From Verrucomicrobiota bacterium (GTDB lineage: Bacteria; Verrucomicrobiota; Verrucomicrobiia; Chthoniobacterales; Chthoniobacteraceae), in assembly GCA_026398235.1 (NCBI GenBank), contig JAPLTE010000043.1, positions 1 through 40,609 of the forward strand: a stretch of DNA of 40,609 nucleotides. Direction: 5' to 3'. The notes beneath the pieces are model-generated. The model saw only the letters and a list, made by a program, of their open reading frames with translations, was not told the origin of the DNA and did no database searches. The position numbers and the translations under genes were made by a program. Below, piece after piece: positions 25,060 to 32,791 of the stretch (the stretch's first letter is position 1; the number at the start of each line of letters is the position of its first letter).

Positions 25060-25965
25060 ATGGCTATTCTTGTCACACCCGAAACCCGCGTTCTCATCCA
25101 AGGCATCACCGGCAGCTTCGGCTCCCGCCACGCGCAGCTCTCCCTCGAATACGGCACGAAGATTGTTTCCGGCGTTACCCCTGGCAAAGGGGGGCAACTC
25201 TTTGAACGCGTCATTCCGATTTTCGACACCGTCGCCCAGGCGGCGCGTGAAACCGGCACCACCGTCTCCGCCATTTTCGTCCCGCCGCCGTTCGCGGCGG
25301 ATTCCATTTTGGAAGCCGTTGATGCCGGGCTCGACCTGGTCATCTGCATCACCGAAGGCATCCCCGTGGCGGACATGGTCCGCGTGAAGGCGGCGATGAA
25401 AGGAAGCAAGACCCGGCTCATCGGCCCAAACTGCCCGGGCATTGTCACCCCCGGCAAAGGCAAAGATTCCCAAGGCGGCTGCCGCATCGGCATCGCACCG
25501 GGCTACATCCACAATAAAGGCAACATCGGCGTCGTCTCCCGCAGCGGCACTCTCACTTACGAAGCCGTCTGGCAACTCACCTCCCTTGGGCTGGGCCAGA
25601 GCACCTGCGTGGGCATCGGCGGCGACCCGGTCAACGGCACCTCCCACCTGGATGTCATCAAAATGTTCAACGACGACCCGGAAACCGAAGCGATCATCAT
25701 GATCGGCGAAATCGGCGGCACAGCGGAAGAAGAAGCCGCTGCCTGGATCAAAGAAAATTGCAAGAAGCCGGTCGCAGGGTTCATCGCCGGGGCCACCGCT
25801 CCCGCTGGACGCCGCATGGGACACGCAGGAGCCATCGTTTCGGGCGGCAAAGGCACTGCCTCCGCCAAAATTGCGGCATTCCGCGAAGCAGGGATCGCCG
25901 TTGCGGAGACTCCCTCCGTGATGGCCGAGACACTGATCCGTCACATTCAAGAACGAAAGGGCTAG
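25060..25965 (+). CDS. sucD: Succinyl-CoA synthetase (ADP-forming) alpha subunit
   Basis: 301 aa. The CoA-binding Rossmann part begins [15 protein letters not shown], and the phosphorylated active-site His is H255 in [36 protein letters not shown] and [15 protein letters not shown] are family constants. Length and start fit known SucD. Pairs with sucC just upstream; the citrate synthase gene follows after 80 nt, grouping three TCA-cycle steps. Confidence 0.97.
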   Translation: MAILVTPETRVLIQGITGSFGSRHAQLSLEYGTKIVSGVTPGKGGQLFERVIPIFDTVAQAARETGTTVSAIFVPPPFAADSILEAVDAGLDLVICITEGIPVADMVRVKAAMKGSKTRLIGPNCPGIVTPGKGKDSQGGCRIGIAPGYIHNKGNIGVVSRSGTLTYEAVWQLTSLGLGQSTCVGIGGDPVNGTSHLDVIKMFNDDPETEAIIMIGEIGGTAEEEAAAWIKENCKKPVAGFIAGATAPAGRRMGHAGAIVSGGKGTASAKIAAFREAGIAVAETPSVMAETLIRHIQERKG

Positions 25966-26045
25966 CAGAGCATCTCACCCCATTTCTGCGGACGCAGTAT
26001 TCATTCACCAGTTGCCGTTTTTAACCATCAGTTCCATAGTATATT

Positions 26046-27173
26046 ATGCCCGTTACAGCGAAAGGATTAGAAGGGATCGTTGCCAACAGCACCCGCTTGA
26101 GCGACGTTCAAGGTCTGGAAGGAAAGCTCATTTACACGGGCTACGACATCAGCGAACTGGCCGGAAAAGCCAGCTATGAGGAGGTCATCCATCTCCTGTG
26201 GCACGGGCATCTCCCCAATAAACGGGAACTTTCCGATCTTTGCCACAACCTCCGCAGCCGCCGCGAATTGCCCCTGGGCGTCGTCCGTTTCCTGACGCGC
26301 GCGCCCAAAAACGCCGACCCGATGGACGTGATCCGCACGGCCATCTCCATGCTCGGGCTGTACGACTCGGATCTGGAGGAAGACATCAACGTGGACCGCA
26401 ACCGCATCCGCGCCTTCCACATCACGGCAAAGATCGGCGTCATCGCCGCCTATTTCCACCGGGCGCGCCAAGGCAAATCGCTGCTGCCGGTTCGCACGGA
26501 CCTGCCCGAGGCCGCCCATTTCCTGTACCTCATGAACGGGGAAGAGGCATCGCCCGAGACGGTTAAAACCCTCGATGTCGCCTTCGTGCTCCACGCCGAC
26601 CACGGCATGAACGCCTCCACTTTCAGCGCGCGCGTCACCATCGCCACCTTGAGCGACATGTACAGCGCCATCACCTCGGCCATCGGCACCCTCAAGGGAC
26701 CGCTGCACGGCGGAGCCAATGAAGGAGTCATCCACATGCTCGAAGAGATCGGCGAGGAAGATAAAGTGGACGCCTGGGTGGAAGAGCAACTTGCGGAAAA
26801 GCGCAAGATTCTCGGCATTGGCCACCGGGTTTACAAAGTCCTCGACCCTCGCGCCCCGTTCCTGCGGGATATGGCGATCAAACTCACCGACCAAATCGGC
26901 GAACCGAAATGGATCCGTATGAGCGAACGCATCGCCCAGTTGATGCGCGAAAAAAAGGGGTTGGAAGCCAACGTCGATTTCTACAGCGCCACAGTGTACC
27001 ATTCCCTGGGCATCCCCACCGACCTCTTCACCCCGATCTTCGCCATCGCGCGTTGTGCCGGGTGGACCGGCCACGTGCTGGAGCAACTCGCCGACAACCG
27101 CCTCTACCGCCCGTTGAGCGAATACGTCGGGCCAGCCCCGGGGCTGAAATTCATCCCGATCGAGGAGCGGTAG
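26046..27173 (+). CDS. Citrate synthase
   Basis: 375 aa, the short, hexamer-independent type II-like length found in Bacillus CitZ and many other bacteria. It condenses acetyl-CoA with oxaloacetate. Catalytic residues are H221 (GPLHGGANE), H260 (GIGHRVYK) and D311 (VDFYSA). The start motif (GLEGIVANSTRLSDVQGLEGKLIYTGYDI) is typical of the citrate/2-methylcitrate synthase group, so activity on propionyl-CoA cannot be excluded. There is no obvious Shine-Dalgarno sequence before the ATG. It follows sucCD and is followed by a 314-bp repeat-rich gap. Confidence 0.95.
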   Translation: MPVTAKGLEGIVANSTRLSDVQGLEGKLIYTGYDISELAGKASYEEVIHLLWHGHLPNKRELSDLCHNLRSRRELPLGVVRFLTRAPKNADPMDVIRTAISMLGLYDSDLEEDINVDRNRIRAFHITAKIGVIAAYFHRARQGKSLLPVRTDLPEAAHFLYLMNGEEASPETVKTLDVAFVLHADHGMNASTFSARVTIATLSDMYSAITSAIGTLKGPLHGGANEGVIHMLEEIGEEDKVDAWVEEQLAEKRKILGIGHRVYKVLDPRAPFLRDMAIKLTDQIGEPKWIRMSERIAQLMREKKGLEANVDFYSATVYHSLGIPTDLFTPIFAIARCAGWTGHVLEQLADNRLYRPLSEYVGPAPGLKFIPIEER

Positions 27174-27245
27174 GGCATGACTGCTGGCTCCAAAGCGAGC
27201 TCTCGCGAAAAAAATTTCCGAATCCCCAGCCTTTCTGCGGGGCGT

Positions 27246-27355
27246 GGTGGATCGGCCGCTCCGCGGGCGATTTGCCAAAGCAGATCGAGCGCAGCGAGCC
27301 GATTTTGTTTGGCGACGCTCACCCCCGGAATCGCGCGCGGAGCGCACGATCCACC
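27246..27355. repeat. 110-bp inverted-repeat element, GGTGGATCG family
   Basis: The left end GGTGGATCGGCCGCTCCGCG matches the reverse complement of the right end (GGTGGATCGTGCGCTCCGCG) with few changes and continues into GCGATT on both sides. Ends of about 28 bp enclose a central spacer of about 54 bp. The left arm also matches the palindrome at 7166-7210. No coding capacity, so it resembles a REPIN or MITE-like non-autonomous element. Confidence 0.75.
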
Positions 27356-27452
27356 TGTGCTCGGAAATTCATTCCCTGAGCGCCAAGGAACCCGAAGGGT
27401 TATTCGGAGTTGCCCAGTGATCTCCTTTTATATGAGAGCTTCTTTTTTGTGA

Positions 27453-27472
27453 TCTTTGCGCCCTTTGCGCGA
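27453..27472 (+). repeat. Dispersed TTTGCGC-type repeat, copy 2
   Basis: CTTTGCGCCCTTTGCGCGA, a doubled TTTGCGC unit in the 3' flank of the citrate synthase and Rsm22 genes. Compare 7217-7245, 10783-10805 and 38875-38893. Confidence 0.5.
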
Positions 27473-27487
27473 AACTCTCCAGCATCC

Positions 27488-28501
27488 CTAAAAAATCCGC
27501 TCGCCGCCCCGGATCTTCTCCCCTTCCCGCTCCCATTGATAGAGCGAGCCGGGGGCTTTCTTCATTGCTTTGAGCAACTCCGGCGCATCCCGCTTTTGCA
27601 GCACGAGTTCCTTCACTCCGTCCGCCTGGCAACTGAGCACTTTGGCGTACCCTTTGTAATGCCGCGGCACGCCGATCACGCGGGCTTCGCGGCTGCACGG
27701 GGCCGCCAGGGCAGGCCGGCGGTCGAGCACGAGAAAGCTGAACGGCACGCTCGATAAATCGATCTCCAGCGTCTGGGCAAAGCGCCCCCAGCCGGGATCC
27801 GTATGCACATAGCCCGGCACGCGGGCAAAATGATGGCACCAATGCCGCTCGTTGCCGGGGGCCAACATCCCGCAAGCCGCCGCGTGCGGGCAAGGGGCGA
27901 TCCCGCGGAAACGCGCCAAAAGCCGTTCCCGAACGGCGATGAGTTTGCGGCTCGATTCGTGCGTGCCGGGTTCCACCCAAAGCACCGCCTGAGCCTTTGA
28001 GGCAAGCCCCAGCAGACGTTCCAAAGCTTCAGGGGTCAGTTCATTGATGACATGGCTCAACACCAACAACTCGGGGGCGCAATCCGCCGCCGCAAACTGG
28101 ACCGTGAGCCCGGGAAATGCGGCCCGGGCGCGTGCGGCGGCAAAATTCTGCGCCGGGTGGGAGCGGTCGGAGAGAAGCAGCCGTTGCTGCGGCCAGGCTT
28201 GCGCCACCCGGCGTCCGGCGACTCCCGTGCCGCAACCCCAGTCCAGAACCGCGCCTTCCGGAGGTGTCCAGCCGCGCAATTTCAGCTCGTCCAAAACCGT
28301 GTCCCACTTCCAGCCGATCCGCTCTCCAAAGGTGAAGTCGTAGCTGGCCAGTTCGCTGTGGCTGCGCCAATAATCGGTGCGATCCGCCTCCGCGCCGGAG
28401 CGCTGCTCAAACGCGAGAAACCGCTCCCGCAACCGCCGGAGTGCGTTCCAGTTCACGTCCGTCCACAAGAAGCTGTTCGAGGCGTTGGTGTTGGATTCCA
28501 T
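27488..28501 (-). CDS. Rsm22-like methyltransferase (small-ribosomal-subunit family)
   Basis: 337 aa. SAM-binding motif LDWGCGTGVAGRRVAQ at about 87-102, SHVINELTPEAL as motif IV, and the Rsm22 cysteine/histidine signature CPHAAACGMLAPGNERHWCHHFARV (about 203-227) that binds an Fe-S cluster in mitochondrial homologues. Rsm22/METTL17 assists assembly of the mitochondrial small ribosomal subunit; bacterial members are assumed to act on ribosomes but are little studied. The start MESNTNASN overlaps the upstream methyltransferase gene by 95 bp, and the family N-terminus (WxxLRRLRERFL, then YWRSHSELASYDFTFGERIGWKWD) supports it. Confidence 0.88.
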   Translation of the reverse strand: MESNTNASNSFLWTDVNWNALRRLRERFLAFEQRSGAEADRTDYWRSHSELASYDFTFGERIGWKWDTVLDELKLRGWTPPEGAVLDWGCGTGVAGRRVAQAWPQQRLLLSDRSHPAQNFAAARARAAFPGLTVQFAAADCAPELLVLSHVINELTPEALERLLGLASKAQAVLWVEPGTHESSRKLIAVRERLLARFRGIAPCPHAAACGMLAPGNERHWCHHFARVPGYVHTDPGWGRFAQTLEIDLSSVPFSFLVLDRRPALAAPCSREARVIGVPRHYKGYAKVLSCQADGVKELVLQKRDAPELLKAMKKAPGSLYQWEREGEKIRGGERIF

Positions 28502-29639
28502 AAAAAGTCTTCAAATGCGCGATCCTCGCGTCGAGGTCGGCCACGGCCTCCGCTGCAAGCGGCTCGCCGCGTTTGGTCGCGATGAGCATCACATTTTTGG
28601 CCGTGTGCTCCGCAGCCACAAACTCGGTGATGCGCACCTTATACCCCTCGCGTTCGAGCAGCAGCGCGCGCAAGGCGTCGGTAGCCATTTCGGACTGGCG
28701 TTCGGCAAAGAGCCCGTGGCGCAGAAGGTCGGCCAGCGGCCCGGCGGCTTGCACACGGTCCAGTTGAGGCCTGGCCTCCTTGTGGCAACACGGCGCGGCC
28801 AGGAGGATCTGTGCCCCGGCGCGAATCCCCGCAAAGAGCGCGTCATCTGTGGCGGTGTTGCAGGCATGAAGCGCCACCAAAATATCCAGCGGCGGAAGGG
28901 AATATTTCGCAATCGGGCTGCACACGAATTGCAACTGATCAAAACCGCATTGTTGCGCCACGCGGTTGCAAAGGGTGGCCAAATCGGCGCGTTCCTCCAC
29001 GCCCGTCCCATGGATGGGGGCCTTCTCCACCCGCTGGAAATAATCGTAGGCGGCCATCGTGAGATATCCCTTCCCCGAGCCCATGTCGCAAAGCGTGAGC
29101 GGCTTTCCGGAGCCGAAAAGGCGGCTTTCGCGGTAAGCGGAGGCGAGCAGATCCACAAACCGCTCGATCTGGCGGAATTTCGCCCCCATCCGCTCGCGCA
29201 CTTTGCCCCGTGTGTCGGTGACTTCCAGTTCCTTGAGGTAGCGCGCCTGCACATCGACCCACCGGACGCGCTCGCGATCGTGTCCGAGCGGCGCGGGCTC
29301 CCGCGCGGCGGGGACGATCCGCAAGCGGCTCTTTGCCCCGATTTCGAGCTGCACATCCTCGGTTTGCGTAAAAAGGTGTGCGCTTTGGAATTCCGATCCC
29401 AGCCGGGCCTCCACCAGCGTGAACGCTTCCGAAAACGTCGGGTTCTTGGTCTCATCGCGCGTCAAAAACCGGCTCACCACGCAACAACGCCGTTCCCCCC
29501 GCACCGTCACCGGCCGCAAGAGCAGTTTGCGCAGCGGACTCGCCGCCGCAGGGTGGCCCAGCGTCAACTTGACGAACGTCTCGTCCTCAAAGCTGGATTG
29601 GAGACGGGCAAGAAAGCGTGAGAGGGCCGAATCATTCAT
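28407..29639 (-). CDS. SAM-dependent methyltransferase (Methyltransf_32 / METTL25-like)
   Basis: 410 aa. The methyltransferase core carries LCDMGSGKGYLTMAAYDY (about 183-200), ATLCNRVAQ, and the paired motifs LVALHACNTATDDAL and LLAAPCCHKEARPQL typical of PF13679 proteins such as METTL25/RRNAD1 and their bacterial relatives. An N-terminal domain of about 170 residues precedes the core. Substrate unknown; a role in RNA modification is a guess from the family. It starts inside the stop of a tiny upstream ORF (ATGA overlap at 29636-29639) and its 3' end overlaps the Rsm22-like gene by 95 bp, so the two methyltransferases are tightly linked. Confidence 0.85.
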   Translation of the reverse strand: MNDSALSRFLARLQSSFEDETFVKLTLGHPAAASPLRKLLLRPVTVRGERRCCVVSRFLTRDETKNPTFSEAFTLVEARLGSEFQSAHLFTQTEDVQLEIGAKSRLRIVPAAREPAPLGHDRERVRWVDVQARYLKELEVTDTRGKVRERMGAKFRQIERFVDLLASAYRESRLFGSGKPLTLCDMGSGKGYLTMAAYDYFQRVEKAPIHGTGVEERADLATLCNRVAQQCGFDQLQFVCSPIAKYSLPPLDILVALHACNTATDDALFAGIRAGAQILLAAPCCHKEARPQLDRVQAAGPLADLLRHGLFAERQSEMATDALRALLLEREGYKVRITEFVAAEHTAKNVMLIATKRGEPLAAEAVADLDARIAHLKTFYGIQHQRLEQLLVDGRELERTPAVAGAVSRV

Positions 29640-29734
29640 GGGTTTTTCATCCTCCGCTTTCGCCGGAAAATGAGCAAGGCAATCACAAACAAACCGGGAA
29701 TTGTTTGCGGCTCTTTCTTTTGCCTAAGGCTCAT
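29636..29734 (-). CDS. Tiny ORF with a PEP-CTERM-like sorting tail (possible gene remnant)
   Basis: A 32-aa frame, MSLRQKKEPQ then TIPGLFVIALLIFRRKRRMK and NP. It has the three parts of a PEP-CTERM signal: an EP-containing turn, a hydrophobic helix (IPGLFVIALLIF) and an Arg/Lys-rich end. Normal PEP-CTERM proteins are large secreted proteins cut by an exosortase, and here the secreted part is missing. The ATG lies 11 nt inside the kinase 3' end and the TGA overlaps the next ATG (ATGA), so it is translation-coupled on both sides. It may be a gene remnant, a real small membrane protein, or chance. Confidence 0.35.
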   Translation of the reverse strand: MSLRQKKEPQTIPGLFVIALLIFRRKRRMKNP

Positions 29735-32667
29735 CCCCGTAAAGCAGGAGGGCCATTTGGGCGATGATCTGCCGGGCGCTGAACGGTTTTTGGAGAAACC
29801 CGTCCACCCGCATCTCGCGCAATGCCTCCCGGCTTTGCTCATTACTATAGCCGCTGGAAACCAGGATGGTCAAATCGGGAGCCAATTTCCGGATGGAACG
29901 GATCAAGCCGATGCCATCCAGATTGGGCATCACCATGTCCGTGATCACCGCCCGGATTTCGCCGGAATGGTGCAAAAAGGTGGCGACTCCCTCCAGGCCG
30001 TCGCTCGCAGTCACCACATTCCAGCCGTTTTGCCGCAGGACCGTTTCGATCACCTTCACGATCTCCGGTTCGTCGTCCACAACGAGAATGGTTTCGCCAT
30101 GGCCGCGGGAAACCGAGAGCGGTTCGGTGCGCCGCGCTTGATGCGCCCCATCGGTGGTTGCCGGGAGAAACACATGGAAGGCGGAGCCTTTGCCCTGCTC
30201 GGTTTCCACCTTCAAAAATCCGCCATGGCTCCGCACGATCCCGATCACCGTGGAGAGCCCCAATCCCGTCCCCTTCCCCTGCTCTTTGGTGGTAAAGAAC
30301 GGCTCGAAAATGCGATCCACATTTTGTTTGGGAATGCCGTGACCGGAATCCGCCACCTTGAACCGCACAAAACAGCCGGGTGCTGTCCACCTCGATATTT
30401 TCCACGCCCAGATCGAGGGTCCCCCCCTCGGGCATCGCATCGCGGGCGTTCACGCAAAGATTGAGCAGAACTTGGTGCAACTGGGTCGAGTCGCCCGTGA
30501 CGTTCCAGAGGTTTTTCTGTACAGAAAGCGAAAAGAGGACCGATTTCGGGAACGTCTCTTTCACGATCCGGCCGATTTGCTCGGCGAGCACTCGCGAATC
30601 CAGGATGGCGTGCTCGCCTTTGACTCCCCGGGCAAAGGTGAGCACCTGGCCCACGATGCTGGAACCCCGTTGCGCAGCCTCTTCGATCCCCGTGATCAGT
30701 TGCCGCCGGACCTCCGGGGAAATCCCTTTTTCATTGAGCATGGAGGCCGACATCATAATCGGCGCGAGGATGTTGTTGAGATCGTGCGCCATCCCCCCCG
30801 CCAGTGCGCCGATGCTTTCCATCCGTTGAACGCGCAGGAATTTCTCCTCCATCTGTTTGCGTTCGGTGATATCCAGGCTGATGTAGATGATGCACGGCTC
30901 GTCTTCCACATCGATGCATTCCGCCGAAAGAAGCCCCACCCGCGCTTCGCCAGCTTTGGTGCGATACTGACACTCTTCATTGCGCAGGTTTCCCTGGGCG
31001 TCCAGCACCCCGACCATGCGATCCAAATCCCCCGGGTTTTCAAAAAAACCTAATTCCGCCGTAGTGCGTCCAATGGCTTCCTCCCTGGTGTATCCCGATA
31101 TTTCAATAAACGCTTCGTTCACCTCCAGGTAGCGCCCTTCTTTTCGGGTGATAATCGCCACGGCAGCGGGCGCTGTATTGAAGGCCTTGACGAATTTCTC
31201 CTCGGATTTCCACAACGCCTCCTCTGCCCGCTTGCGTTCGGTGATGTCTTCTTTGACCGCGAGAAAGTGCGTGATTGCGCCGCTTTCGTCAGTGATCGGG
31301 CAAATCGAGGCGAACTCCCAAAAAAACTCTCCGTTCTTCTTCTTGTTGTGGAACTCTCCGCGCCATTCCCGACCCGAGATAATCGTTTGCCACAACTTTT
31401 CATATTCCTTCTTGGGCATCTCGCCGGAATTGAGAATGCGGGGATTTTCCCCGAGGGCTTCTTCCAACGTGTAGCCGGTAACTGCCGTAAACTTCGGGTT
31501 GACGTATTGGATTTTCCCCTCCGTGTCGGTAATGACCACCGAGCTAGGGCTCTGTTCCACGGCGCGGGAAAGCTGCCGGAGTTGCTTTTCGGCCTCCTTG
31601 CGCCACGAAATATCCCGGACCACCGCCTGGAACACAAGCCGTCCCTTGAGTTCAATGGGGCTCAGGGAGACCTCCCCTGCAAAATGGGTTCCATCAAAGC
31701 GCTGCAAAACCCATTCAAAAATCCTGTTCCCGCCCTCGGTGGTCGCGTCAATCATCCATTGAGCCCCCAGAGTCGAATCTTTCCCATCCGGCTGCATGGG
31801 CGCGAAGAGTTCGCCCAATTTGCGGGTGCAGAACTCCGCTTTGGTTGCGCAACCAAACATTTCGAGAGCCGCCTGGTTGCAATCCAGATATCCGTCCCCA
31901 TCCATCAGTACGATCGCGTCGCGGGAGGCGGCGAAAAGAGTCCGAAATTTTTCCTCGTTTTCCCGAAGCGCCTCAAGTGCCACCTTGTGCTCGGTAATGT
32001 TGACGAAGATCACCACCACCTGGGACAAACCGCCGCTGGAATCCAACTCCGGATAGGCGTTGACCAGGACCCAGGTTTTCGCAGGTTGAATTCCCAAAAC
32101 GAATTCCCCAATGGGACGTTTGGTGGCGATCACCCGGGCCACCGGATACTCTTCCACAGGAATCGGTTTTCCCCCTTCGTCAATGAAGCACCAGACGGGA
32201 TCGGTCGCCTCTTTGCCCCGCATTTGCTCCGGGGACAATCCCAGCAACCGGGAAGCCTCGGAATTTGCGAGAATAATCCGCCCATCGGGAGCATGGACGA
32301 CGACGCCCGCCCGCAGATGGTTCACCAACAAGCGCAGGTGCTCCTCGCTTTTGCGGAGCGATTCGCTCACCAGCTTCAACTGCTCCACCATCCGGGCGAT
32401 CAAAGCGTACAGGAGCGCCCCCGACGCGACCACAAAGAAGAACCCCTTGAGAATCGACCATTTCTCCATCGCATCCACGGAGGTGAACAAGGAGGAAATC
32501 AACAAATTGGTGAAAAAGATCCACGCTCCAGAGATGGCCATGTAAGACAGGACAATCCGCCGAACGGCATATCCTGCCCCGGGTATCCCGAGTCCTTTGG
32601 GAGTCATACCGGAGGGGGGCAACGGATCTCGCCCGTTCTTGAAGGGTGCGTATTGGGAGGAGGGCAT
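29724..32667 (-). pseudogene. Frameshifted hybrid sensor histidine kinase with receiver domain
   Basis: Two frames join into one protein. From ATG 32667: two membrane helices (about residues 35-95), four PAS domains (about 110-610, with PAC ends such as VKEDITERKRAEEAL), a HisKA-type dimerisation region with H-box GGMAHDLNNILAPI, and the start of the ATPase (QVLLNLCVNARDAMPEGG). The frame is lost near 30378-30388, after ENIEVD. The second frame carries CFVRFKVADSGHGIP, the G boxes (FEPFFTTKEQGKGTGLGLSTVIG) and a full receiver domain (VVDDEPEIV; VITDMVMPNLDG; LVSSGYS; LQKPFS). In homologues about ten residues lie between the two parts, so an out-of-frame deletion of about 30 bases is likely, not a single-base slip. 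An intact version would phosphorylate its own receiver. Confidence 0.85.
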
Positions 32668-32791
32668 GAGGCTTTAAACCCTTTGGCTGTATTGTTTTCT
32701 AGCTAGGAACGAATGCTTTTGCAAGAGACGACTCTCCAGAGAGTTAAGCAAGAAACATTCCCAAACGGTCCGCAAGACGATTCTTTTTACG

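Larger units (their letters stand above)
27174..27487. other. Repeat-rich intergenic region after the citrate synthase gene
   Basis: No gene is visible. The gap carries a 110-bp inverted-repeat element (27246-27355), a GAACCCGAAGGGTT half-palindrome (27388-27401) that matches 10833-10846, and a TTTGCGC-type repeat (27453-27472). Convergent genes flank it. Three different repeat families side by side suggest a tolerant insertion zone. Confidence 0.65.

Noticed and set aside
23817-25493. 558-codon minus-strand frame opposite sucC-sucD
   Set aside because: Spans two real genes on the other strand, which shows it is a shadow.
26012-26045. TTGCCG and TATATT as a promoter for citrate synthase
   Set aside because: The spacing is 22 bp and the -10 would abut the ATG, so the start site would fall inside the gene.
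31267-32706. 479-codon plus-strand frame opposite the histidine kinase
   Set aside because: Antisense to PAS domains that match their family; no protein character of its own.
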